A stretch of DNA of 53,593 nt from a bacterium BMS3Abin03 (GTDB taxonomy: Bacteria > Bacteroidota > Ignavibacteria > Ignavibacteriales > Ignavibacteriaceae), in the NCBI GenBank assembly GCA_022340715.1, contig JAJDNK010000170.1, positions 1-53,593 on the forward strand. The letters run 5' to 3'. Positions 1-8,700 of the stretch are shown here, piece by piece; positions within the stretch are counted from its first letter, which is position 1, and every line of letters begins with the position of its first letter. Position numbers and translations under genes: made by a program. Below the pieces are notes generated by a model. It was not told where the DNA came from, searched no databases, and saw only the letters and a list, made by a program, of their open reading frames with translations.

Positions 1-101
1 TAAAGTTTGTTTCTGTCGAACAAAGTTTAATCAACATTATGAATGATTAACTAGATAAATATAGGAATTTAATGATATGAAAATAATAACGGCTTGGAAA
101 C

Positions 102-137
102 ATACAGACGCAGAAACAGGAATTTCTGTGTCTGTAT
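102..137 (-). terminator. hairpin downstream of hslU
   Basis: A 15-bp inverted repeat (102-116 with 123-137, one G-T wobble, 6-base loop) lies 8 bases beyond the hslU stop codon. Read on the minus strand it is followed by T-rich but interrupted sequence rather than a clean U-tract. It is a plausible transcription end or 3' mRNA-stabilising hairpin for the operon that ends with hslU. Confidence 0.5.
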
Positions 138-144
138 TGAAATA

Positions 145-1557
145 TTAAAGAATAAACTTACTCAGGTCCCTGTTCTTTACAATCTTATCGAGCTTCTCCT
201 TTACAAACTCCGCTGTAACCTGAACTTTTTCTTTTGGAAGTTTGTCCGGCACATCGAAAAGTATTTCATCGAGCAAGGTTGTAAGTATTGTATGAAGTCT
301 TCTTGCACCGATATTCTCTACCTGTTCATTTACCTCCGTAGCAACACGTGCAATTTCCCGAATTCCATCTTCGGTAAATTTTAGTTTTACACCCTCAGTT
401 TCAAGTAAAGCACAGTATTGTTTTAGCAATGCATTTTGAGGAGTTGTAAGAATCTGTACGAAATCTTCTTCGCTTAAGCTGTTAAGCTCAACACGAATAG
501 GGAATCTTCCCTGGAGTTCAGGTATAAGATCAGATGGTTTGGAAACATGAAAAGCACCCGATGCGATGAACAAAATATGATCGGTTCTTACAACACCGTA
601 TTTTGTATTTACGTTTGTACCTTCAACAATTGGAAGAAGATCGCGTTGTACACCTTCACGAGAAACATCCGGTCCCTGACCTTTGCCACCGTTACCGGCA
701 ACCTTATCTATCTCATCAATAAATACAATTCCTGAATCTTCGACTCTTTTAATTGCTTCACGCTGAACGGCATCCATATCGATGAGCTTTTGCGCTTCTT
801 CCTGCACGATAATTTTTTTTGCGTCAGCTATAGTGGTTTTTCTTTTCTTTCTCTTTTTTGGCATCAGGTTGCCCATAATTTCCTGGATGTTGATTCCCAT
901 ATCATCCAGCCCGACCGGTCCGAGAACCTGCATTCCAACAGTTGGTGTAGCCTGAGAATCAAACTCGATAACCTTGTCATCCATTTCACCATTCTTCAGC
1001 TTTTGTTTCATCCACTCACGTGTTTTCTGATTCTGGTATTCTTCAGAAACAGTTTCCTGTTGCTGCTGAGGTTGAGGCTGTACATTGTTTTGTGTTTGCA
1101 CCTGGTGAATTGGTTGATGCGGTCGTCTTACAGGGGGAATTAAAATATCAAGTATTCTTTCATCTGCTAATTCTTCTGCTTTTGATTGTACCTCAAGGGT
1201 TTTCTCTTCTTTTACCATATTCACTGCACGGTCAGTTAAGTCGCGAACCATCGATTCAACATCTCTGCCAACGTAACCAACCTCTGTAAACTTGGATGCC
1301 TCGACTTTTATAAACGGTGCTTCTGCAAGTTTTGCTAGTCGTCTGGAGATTTCTGTTTTACCAACACCTGTTGGCCCTATAAGTATGATGTTATTAGGAA
1401 GAATTTCCTCACGAAGCGAATCTTCAACCTGCTGTCTTCGCCATCTGTTTCTTAATGCAATAGCAACTGCACGTTTTGCTTCTGTTTGTCCTATAATAAA
1501 CTTATCAAGTTCTTTTACAATCTTAGTTGGTGTTAATGCTTTCATTGTATCAGTCAT
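145..1557 (-). CDS. hslU: ATP-dependent protease ATPase subunit HslU
   Basis: This is the AAA+ unfoldase of the cytoplasmic HslUV (ClpYQ) protease. It recognises and unfolds substrates and threads them into HslV. The Walker A motif GPTGVGKT is at residues 61-68, and a Walker B IVFIDEID is near residue 278. The I-domain between them carries a low-complexity Gln-rich stretch around residues 150-170. The C-terminus is DLSKFIL, the conserved tail that docks into HslV and activates it. At 470 residues it is slightly longer than E. coli HslU because of the I-domain insertion. It begins 17 bases after hslV ends, so the two are translated from one message. It is the last gene of the five-gene minus-strand operon. 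Confidence 0.97.
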   Translation of the reverse strand: MTDTMKALTPTKIVKELDKFIIGQTEAKRAVAIALRNRWRRQQVEDSLREEILPNNIILIGPTGVGKTEISRRLAKLAEAPFIKVEASKFTEVGYVGRDVESMVRDLTDRAVNMVKEEKTLEVQSKAEELADERILDILIPPVRRPHQPIHQVQTQNNVQPQPQQQQETVSEEYQNQKTREWMKQKLKNGEMDDKVIEFDSQATPTVGMQVLGPVGLDDMGINIQEIMGNLMPKKRKKRKTTIADAKKIIVQEEAQKLIDMDAVQREAIKRVEDSGIVFIDEIDKVAGNGGKGQGPDVSREGVQRDLLPIVEGTNVNTKYGVVRTDHILFIASGAFHVSKPSDLIPELQGRFPIRVELNSLSEEDFVQILTTPQNALLKQYCALLETEGVKLKFTEDGIREIARVATEVNEQVENIGARRLHTILTTLLDEILFDVPDKLPKEKVQVTAEFVKEKLDKIVKNRDLSKFIL

Positions 1558-1574
1558 TATAAATCCGATTTTCT

Positions 1575-2114
1575 TTATTCAACAGTTTCAACATTTATTT
1601 TATCATTTGTGTAAATACAAATTTCCGAAGCGGTTTTTAAAGCTTCATTTACTATTTCCTTTGAGGAAAGCTTGCTGTACTTCTTCAACATTTTAGCTGC
1701 TGCCAAGGCATACATACCACCTGAACCAATTGCAACTATTTTATCATCCGGTTCAATAACATCCCCATTGCCGGAAATAACAAGAGCAGTATCCTCTGCG
1801 ATTACGGCAAGCATTGCCTCTAATCTTCGTAAAAATTTATCTGTGCGCCACTCTTTTGCAAGTTCTACAGCAGCCCGACTAACATTTCCTTTGTACTGTT
1901 CGAGTTTATCTTCAAAACGTTCCATCAAAGTAAATGCATCGGCGGAACCACCGGCAAACCCGCAGAGTACTTTACCATCTGCTACCTTTCTTATTTTAAT
2001 AGCATTATGTTTCATAACAGTATTACCGAGAGTCACCTGTCCGTCGCCACCTAAAGCCGCGGTACCGTTATGTACTATACCAAGTATTGTTGTTGATTTA
2101 ATTTCTATACTCAT
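1575..2114 (-). CDS. hslV: ATP-dependent protease proteolytic subunit HslV
   Basis: This is the N-terminal-nucleophile peptidase subunit of HslUV, a double hexamer related to proteasome beta subunits. The start at 2114 is preceded by an AGGGAG ribosome site. It gives a short propeptide (MSIEIKS) before the TTILG sequence, so the catalytic threonine is expected to be Thr8, exposed after autoprocessing. The GDGQVTLG and GGSADAFTL segments are typical of the family. The length of 179 residues is normal. It is placed 37 bases after the methyltransferase gene and 17 bases before hslU. Confidence 0.97.
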   Translation of the reverse strand: MSIEIKSTTILGIVHNGTAALGGDGQVTLGNTVMKHNAIKIRKVADGKVLCGFAGGSADAFTLMERFEDKLEQYKGNVSRAAVELAKEWRTDKFLRRLEAMLAVIAEDTALVISGNGDVIEPDDKIVAIGSGGMYALAAAKMLKKYSKLSSKEIVNEALKTASEICIYTNDKINVETVE

Positions 2115-2151
2115 TAAAACTCCCTGTAAACTATGTTGCTATTTCTAAATT

Positions 2152-2787
2152 TTATCCCGGATTATAAGCTTTTAACGGTATTGAAGGGAAAATACGCGAT
2201 ACCTTTTTCCGGTATTGGATATACTCTTCACCAAAATGCCGTATTAATTTCTTTTCTTCGTAATAAGAGCCAACATAAAAATAAACTACTAAACATATAA
2301 AGAATGTGAGGTAAAACAAATCCATAACGGGGCGGAACAACAAAAACAGGATGCTGAATAAATATAAAGGATGTCTTGAATATTTGTAAGGACCGCCGAT
2401 ATTCAGGGTTAAATTTTCGTCCAGTTCAGAAGTATATTTTTTTTGAAAATATCTTTTTATCTGACCTATTCCCAAAAATTCTTTTACGCAAATGTACTTA
2501 AAAGCACATATAAATCCGGCAAGAGATAAAAACTGCGGGATCAAAATGATAAGGTCGTAAGGATTTGGCAGATCGTAAATTGTTACGTGGGGTTTGGGTG
2601 ATAGCTGGTAAATGAAATAAAAAGATGCTAATGAAAAAATATTATAACCTATCCTGTAGAATGCAATGAAGCTACCAAAATTCTCTTTAAAACGTACTTT
2701 GTTCTCGATTGATGCCAGGAAAGAATGCAAAACAGCAAAAAGTGTAAAAAGTAAAACGATGATTGACACATCGAGTATAATATGCAT
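2152..2787 (-). CDS. ICMT/PEMT-like membrane methyltransferase
   Basis: This is an integral membrane protein of 211 residues with about five hydrophobic segments. The C-terminal part has the isoprenylcysteine-carboxyl-methyltransferase-like signature: GPYKYSRHP (132-140), a hydrophobic hairpin, then EEKKL (177-181) and FGEEYIQYR (185-193). In this superfamily the RHP and EE residues bind S-adenosylmethionine. The substrate cannot be told from sequence; bacterial relatives act on lipids or small hydrophobic molecules. Its start codon overlaps the rpoN stop by one base (TAATG), so translation is probably coupled to rpoN. NnrU-like proteins are a less likely alternative. Confidence 0.75.
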   Translation of the reverse strand: MHIILDVSIIVLLFTLFAVLHSFLASIENKVRFKENFGSFIAFYRIGYNIFSLASFYFIYQLSPKPHVTIYDLPNPYDLIILIPQFLSLAGFICAFKYICVKEFLGIGQIKRYFQKKYTSELDENLTLNIGGPYKYSRHPLYLFSILFLLFRPVMDLFYLTFFICLVVYFYVGSYYEEKKLIRHFGEEYIQYRKKVSRIFPSIPLKAYNPG

Positions 2788-4238
2788 TACAATTCTTTTC
2801 TAAGCCGGGCGACCGGAATCCTCAGTTGTTCCCTGTATTTTGCGACTGTTCTTCTTGCGATGTGAATACCTTCATCATTTAAAAGTTCAGCAAGCTTATC
2901 ATCACTGTATGGCTTGCTTTTATCTTCGTCATCTATTATTTCTTTCAGCCGCTCTTTAATATGTTTGTTTGAAACTTCTTCGCCCGAATCGGTTGAAAGT
3001 CCTTCACTGAAGAAATATTTCAATTCGTGAATTCCCATAGGACTTTGAACATATTTGCCGTTAACAACACGACTGATTGTTGAAATATCCATCATTATCG
3101 CTTCGGCAATATCTTTGTAGATCATCGGCTTAAGATACTTAGGACCTTTTTCAAAAAACTCAAATTGTCTTTCGAGAATTGCCTGCATTATTTTCAATAA
3201 AGTTTCTCTTCTCTGCTGTATACATGCAATAAACCATTTTGCTGATTCAAATTTTTCTCTTAAAAATTTATAAGTCTCTTTATCGCGTGGATTCTTTTTT
3301 CTTCCTTTTCTTTTCTTTGCGTCGAACATTTCAAGATATGACCGGTTCAATGTAACAGAAGGCATGCTTTTATCGTTTAACGTGATGATATAATTATCAT
3401 CAACTTTTTCCAAGAGAAAATCGGGTGTTATCTGGTTCATCTCTAACGTTTCAAAATTTCCCTCACCGGGTTTTGGATTCAGACTCTGAATTAATTCTAC
3501 CGTTTTCTTTAGAGATTCATCCGTTAAATTCATCTTTTGTTTCAGAGCTTCGAAGCGGCGTTTTGTAAAATCGTTATAAAATTCCTCCAGCATTTTGATC
3601 GCGAGATATTTGTAGTATTCATCAGCTTCTTTTAAAGCCCTGAGTTGAATTAAAAGACACTCCTGCAAATTACGTGAGGCTATTCCGATTGGATCGAAGT
3701 GTTGTATTGTGTGAAGCAGTTCTTCAGCTTCTTCGTATTCAATTTTTACGTGCTCGAATAAATCGAGCTCTTCAAGCAGTTCATCGAGATCGCGTTTCAG
3801 GTATCCATCGGCATCGAGGTTGCCGATTATTTCTTCGCCGAGCATCGTGAGGTTTTCACTCAGATCACGGAGCCTTAATTGTTCAAGCAGGTGTTCATAA
3901 AGTGTTTCACGAACCGGTGCCAAAGGCTGAAAAACTTCTTCCTCGTTGCTGCGGTTAACTTTTTCGTGATCGAGATCCTCATCGTTCATATAATCTTCAA
4001 GTTCGAATTCTTCGTTATCGGGATCGCTTACCTCATCGAATTCATCTTCTTTATCTTTTTCTTTATCATCCTGATCCTGGCTGAGTTCCATATCTTCTTC
4101 CAGTATCGGGTTCATTTCAAGTTCCGTTTTTATTCTTTGTTCGAGTGCGAGTGTGTTAAGCTGCAATAATTTTTGATATTGTATTTGCTGAGGTGATAGC
4201 TTTTGCTGCTGCGATAAACGCTGGCTGAGTGTTAGCAT
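2787..4238 (-). CDS. rpoN: RNA polymerase sigma-54 factor
   Basis: This is sigma-54, which directs RNA polymerase to -24/-12 promoters and needs AAA+ enhancer-binding activators to open them. Region I is the Gln/Leu-rich N-terminus (residues 1-50). Region II is a very acidic linker (about 52-95). The core-binding region follows, then a helix-turn-helix with the DISTISRVVNGKYV segment. The RpoN box ARRTVAKYRE is at 461-470. The length of 483 residues is normal. It lies one base after the DUF3109 gene and overlaps the next gene by one base. No sigma-54-dependent activator is encoded in this window. Confidence 0.96.
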   Translation of the reverse strand: MLTLSQRLSQQQKLSPQQIQYQKLLQLNTLALEQRIKTELEMNPILEEDMELSQDQDDKEKDKEDEFDEVSDPDNEEFELEDYMNDEDLDHEKVNRSNEEEVFQPLAPVRETLYEHLLEQLRLRDLSENLTMLGEEIIGNLDADGYLKRDLDELLEELDLFEHVKIEYEEAEELLHTIQHFDPIGIASRNLQECLLIQLRALKEADEYYKYLAIKMLEEFYNDFTKRRFEALKQKMNLTDESLKKTVELIQSLNPKPGEGNFETLEMNQITPDFLLEKVDDNYIITLNDKSMPSVTLNRSYLEMFDAKKRKGRKKNPRDKETYKFLREKFESAKWFIACIQQRRETLLKIMQAILERQFEFFEKGPKYLKPMIYKDIAEAIMMDISTISRVVNGKYVQSPMGIHELKYFFSEGLSTDSGEEVSNKHIKERLKEIIDDEDKSKPYSDDKLAELLNDEGIHIARRTVAKYREQLRIPVARLRKEL

Positions 4239-4239
4239 A

Positions 4240-4797
4240 TTATTTTCCGATTTCCTTTTTTAATTCTGAATACCATTGTTTACCAAAATATCTTTGCAGA
4301 GGTTCTTCACAGAACTCTGCAATGGTAATATTTTCCTCAACGCCTTTTTCAAGGGCTGGTTTGCATTCATCTATTTTTTCAAATCTCAGAACATCGCCTC
4401 CAAAATCCGAAATCCTGATTGGGAACAAGTGACAAGAAATTGGTTTCTTAAAATCAGTCTTATCATTATTGTAAGCTTTTTCAATTCCGCATCTTGCAAT
4501 GTCGTCTTCATAATAAACAAAAACACATTCTTTATTTTCCACACTTCTTATCAGCAGTTCGCCGTCTATTTCTTCATAAAAACCTTTGCTTTCAATTACT
4601 TCTATATTATTCAAAGGCAGATATTTCTCAATAACATCGAGAAGCCCGTCAATTTTACCGATTTCCTCCCTTTTTAGAGGGGCTCCGTATTTACTTTCAA
4701 AAGTGCAGCAGGCACCTTTGCATTTATCCACATTGCAAACAAAACGTGTTTCAGCAATTTCAGGGCGAACAAGCACTTCTGCTACAGAAATCAACAT
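4240..4797 (-). CDS. DUF3109 family Cys-cluster protein
   Basis: This is a soluble protein of 185 residues rich in conserved cysteines. An N-terminal cluster comprises C21, C26, C30 and C31. Further cysteines follow in KECVF, ARCGI, SCHLF, ECKPA and FCEEP. The pattern matches the DUF3109 family, common in Bacteroidota and thought by analogy to YkgJ-like proteins to bind zinc or an iron-sulfur cluster. The true function is unknown. It is the first gene of the minus-strand operon, with only one base separating its stop from the rpoN start, so expression with sigma-54 is likely. Confidence 0.8.
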   Translation of the reverse strand: MLISVAEVLVRPEIAETRFVCNVDKCKGACCTFESKYGAPLKREEIGKIDGLLDVIEKYLPLNNIEVIESKGFYEEIDGELLIRSVENKECVFVYYEDDIARCGIEKAYNNDKTDFKKPISCHLFPIRISDFGGDVLRFEKIDECKPALEKGVEENITIAEFCEEPLQRYFGKQWYSELKKEIGK

Positions 4798-4810
4798 TTT
4801 CCTCTGTTAT

Positions 4811-4905
4811 TGGAATAATTTTTGCTGAAAAATAATCAAATGTTTGAAAAATGCAAAGTTTAAATCCTCAGATTTAATTCTTAATTTCCATCCAAAATTA
4901 TTCCA
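4811..4905. promoter_or_regulatory. divergent promoter region with 12-bp inverted repeat
   Basis: The 140-base gap between the divergent DUF3109/rpoN operon and the SDR gene contains an exact 12-bp inverted repeat. TGGAATAATTTT is at 4811-4822 and its reverse complement at 4894-4905, about 70 bases apart. CAAAATTA at 4893-4900 is, on the minus strand, a TAnnTTTG-type -7 element, but no matching -33 element is evident. The repeat could hold two operator half-sites, or it could be chance in AT-rich DNA. Confidence 0.3.
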
Positions 4906-4937
4906 CTATATAAAACAGCTTTTCCGAAAGAAAAGAA

Positions 4938-5711
4938 ATGAATTTTCCGGGAAAGGTCATTTTGATTACCGGTGCTTCAAGTGGTATCGGTAAAGAGATA
5001 GCTTTACAGCTATCTAAAGAAAAATGTTCTTTAGCACTTTTGGCAAGAAGGATCGATTTGCTAAATGAACTTGCGGAACAGTTAAAGAGTAATGCTGCGA
5101 AGATCGAAATTTTAAAGTGTGATGTTGCCGATCCGGGGGAAGTTAAACTGGTTGTTTCCGAAATCAAAAACAGATTTGGAAAAATTGATGTTGCAATCTT
5201 AAATGCCGGAGTTGGGCACAGAGCGGGAGCTAAAGAATACAGCGCAGCAAGTTCTAAAAAAGTTTTTGATACAAATGTACTTGGGATTACCAACTTCATT
5301 GAAAATATACTGCCGGATTTTATAGAAAGACGAAGCGGAGCGATAGTCGGTGTCACGAGTCTCTCTGATTCACGAGGCTGGCCTGGTAGCGGATTTTATT
5401 CCGCAAGTAAAATAGCAGCAACAAGACTGCTTGAAAGTTTAAGAATTGATGTTAAACAGTATAACATAAAAGTAATTACTGTAAAACCAGGATTTGTAAG
5501 AACAGCAATGACAGCAAAGAATAATTTTCCTATGCCGTTCTTAATGGATGCCGCTAAAGCAGCGAAAATAATTCTTAAAGGTATCAAGAAAGAAAAACGT
5601 ATAATTCAGTTTCCGTTTCTTACTGCTTTGGGCTCAAGAGTTATCGGTATAATGCCGGATTTTCTGTTTAGGTATTATGCATCAAAGTGGTCTGAAAAGC
5701 ATATGAGTTAA
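4938..5711 (+). CDS. short-chain dehydrogenase/reductase (SDR)
   Basis: This is a classical SDR of 257 residues. The Rossmann nucleotide-binding motif TGASSGIG is at residues 11-18, the structural NAG motif at 89-91, a catalytic serine around 141, and the active-site YSASK at 154-158. The C-terminus has a hydrophobic stretch (MPDFLFRYY), as in DHRS7-like or membrane-associated SDRs. It probably reduces or oxidises a lipid-like or small carbonyl/alcohol substrate with NAD(P)H; the substrate cannot be assigned. It stands alone, divergent from the rpoN operon and followed after 43 bases by a large secreted protein gene. Confidence 0.88.
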   Translation: MNFPGKVILITGASSGIGKEIALQLSKEKCSLALLARRIDLLNELAEQLKSNAAKIEILKCDVADPGEVKLVVSEIKNRFGKIDVAILNAGVGHRAGAKEYSAASSKKVFDTNVLGITNFIENILPDFIERRSGAIVGVTSLSDSRGWPGSGFYSASKIAATRLLESLRIDVKQYNIKVITVKPGFVRTAMTAKNNFPMPFLMDAAKAAKIILKGIKKEKRIIQFPFLTALGSRVIGIMPDFLFRYYASKWSEKHMS

Positions 5712-5754
5712 GAATAAAAAATGTAATCATTATTTTGGGGTTAAATTTATTGGG

Positions 5755-8700
5755 ATGATAAGAAAACTATTTTTTACAACTCTATTAATTATTCCTTTCA
5801 TCAATGCGCAGGAGGATACCGCCCTAATACTCAGCGAAATTATGTTCTATCCGGAATCGGGACCAAACGAATTTATCGAGTTATATAATTTCAGTAATAC
5901 TGACAGCATTGATCTTAGCGGATATAAATTTAAATACTCGACCTCTTCGGCAGATGAATTTATTGATGCAGGCGAAGGAACAATCCTGCCTCCGCAATCA
6001 TTCGCGGTAATTTTTGAAGGAGATTACACGATTGGTTCGGGGATTTACGATTCAAGAATACCGCCTGAAGCATTGGTTTTAAAAATATCAGACAATTCAT
6101 TTGGATCATCGGGAATGGCAAACACGGCCGACAGATCCGTAATGCTTTTGTCTTCTGCAGGCGATACCCTGGAAACTTATATTTACTCTGCTGATAACTC
6201 TCAGTCGTTCTCCGATGAAAAAAAAGAATTAGTAAATAATGGTTCGCCATCAAACTGGGATAACTCAGTAGTCAGCAACGGAACGCCGGGATTCAGAAAT
6301 TCGATAACACCGTTTACAGATGATCTTGAGCTTACTTCGTTAACATTCTTCCCCCAATTCCCGATAGAGGGTGATGAGGTAACAATATTTGCAAAAGCAA
6401 CAAACAGGGGATTGATGAATGCTGCCGCTTATTCAGTTGAGATTTATAATGATGTAAATACTGATTCCGTTGGAGATCCTAACGAATTGATATTCTCACA
6501 AAACTATTCTAATCTATCCGAAGGTGATTCTCTAATTGTGAGTATGTTATTGAATAACCTGTCGGAAGGAAAATATCAAATAATAGCCAAAGTTATTTTT
6601 AATAACGATGAAAATACAACGAATAATCAACTGATAATTTCACTCACAGTTTTTCCGCCGGGTAATAATTATAATGATCTTGTTGTTAACGAAATAATGT
6701 ATGCTCCCTCTTCTGGAGAACCTGAGTGGATAGAATTGTTTAACCGTAGTTCTTCAGCAGTGAATTTGAAGAAATGGGAAATATCAGATCTTTCGACAAC
6801 TGTTACAATTACACCAGTCGATAATTTTATCCAGCCCGGAGAGTACATAGTTTTAACTAAAGATTCTTCCATCTCAAATTTTTATAATGTTCCTTCCGAA
6901 ATCATTGAAATTAATATACCTTCTCTCAATAATACAGGAGATGCCATTGTTATAAAAGATACATTAAACGTTTTGATAGATAGCGTACTTTATTCTCCTG
7001 ATTGGGGAGGAAACACTGGCAGAAAATCACTTGAAAGAATTTCAGTCGATGAGAGCAGCAACGATATCGTAAACTGGGCAACCTCTCTTAGTCCGTTTAA
7101 TGCCACGCCTGGAATGATTAATTCTGTTACGCCGAAAGATTACGATCTGGCAATAACTTCTTTTAAATCTTTAAAAGATTTCGGAATTGTAGGAGATGAA
7201 ATTCAGTTCAACATACAGATTTATAACAAAGGCCTACACCAATCGGACAATTATAATGTTAGTCTTTACAAAGATGCTAATTCAGATTCCATTCCTTCTG
7301 CCCCGGGATTAATTTCGACTCAAATTAGTAATTCGCTTGCATCTGGAGATAGTTCAACGTTCGCTTTTCAAACAAATGAGTTCGAACAGGGTTTAAATCA
7401 TTTCATAGCTGTTATTACAACAACTTTGGATGATGATACAACCAACAACATTGGTTTTACTAATGTTATTGGTGCAACTGTAAACGAAGTGAGGAATGAT
7501 ATTGTAATAAATGAAATCATGCACTCGCCGGATTCGCCAGAGCCGGAATGGATTGAGATTTATAACAGAAGTAACAAAAATATTAATCTTAAAAATTATC
7601 AGTTATCTGACAACTCCGATACGGTAAGAGTAGTTGATAACTATTTGCTGATAAATCCGGAAGAATATGTTATGATCACTAAAGACACGAGTATTTATAG
7701 TTTTTATAATATTTCTTCAAAAATTGTCTTTAAGAATTTTGCTGCGTTAAATAACAGCGGAGATAAAGTTATTCTTCTCGATTCATTGAACAGAACAATA
7801 GATTCACTTCATTATCTTTCATCATGGGGGGGGACGAACGGAAGATCGCTTGAACGAATTGATGTTGATGCTTCTTCAACGGACTCAATAAACTGGGCAA
7901 CTTCACAAAGTGTCTTCAAAGCAACTCCGGGTTCTGTAAATTCAGTTACCCAGAAGGATTTTGACATCGCGGTAAAAGAAATTTACTTTTCACCGGTATT
8001 TCCACTTGATCACGATACCGTAAAACTATCTGCAAAGATTCTTAACAAAGGATTAAATTTGGCGGACTTTACACTTCAACTTTTTGAAGATACAAACCTG
8101 GATTCGTTGCCCGACATTCTCATTGAAACGACTTCATCCTTCAATCTTGTTGCCGGTGATTCAGGAATATTTCGATTTAATTACCGGCTGGAAGATATAC
8201 AAAACACGCATGGTTTTTATATGCGTTCTATTTTTTCACAAGACCAGGATACAACCAATAATGTTATTTACCGGAACATTTCTCCCGGTTATCCACCACA
8301 ATCAATAGTTGTTAATGAAATAATGTATTCGCCATCCAACGGAGAACCTGAATGGGTTGAACTTTTTAATAATTCAAATACAACGATTAACTTGAAAGAT
8401 TGGAGTATCACAGATGTTATTACTACACCGGTAAGCATTGTGATTGATGAAGATGTAATAATGTCTCCCGGTTCTTATTTAACTCTGGCAAAAGATATTT
8501 CAGTTCTTGATTATCATCGATTAATTCCTTCGCTGGTTTATGAAATTAGTTTACCGAATCTCAATAATGATATTGATGGGATTGTTTTAAAGGATAGTCG
8601 CGGTGCGGTGATTGATTCCGTTTTATACAATAGTGATTGGGGAGGAACAGCTGGACACTCGCTTGAAAGAAGAGAAATTAATGTCAGTTCAAATCTCCCG

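Noticed and set aside
1672-2148. 158-codon plus-strand frame opposite hslV
   Set aside because: Fully antisense to a conserved protease subunit; no start signal and no recognisable domain.
4798-4937. Sigma-54 type -24/-12 promoter near rpoN
   Set aside because: No TGGCAC-N5-TTGC-like sequence with correct spacing is present in the divergent gap.
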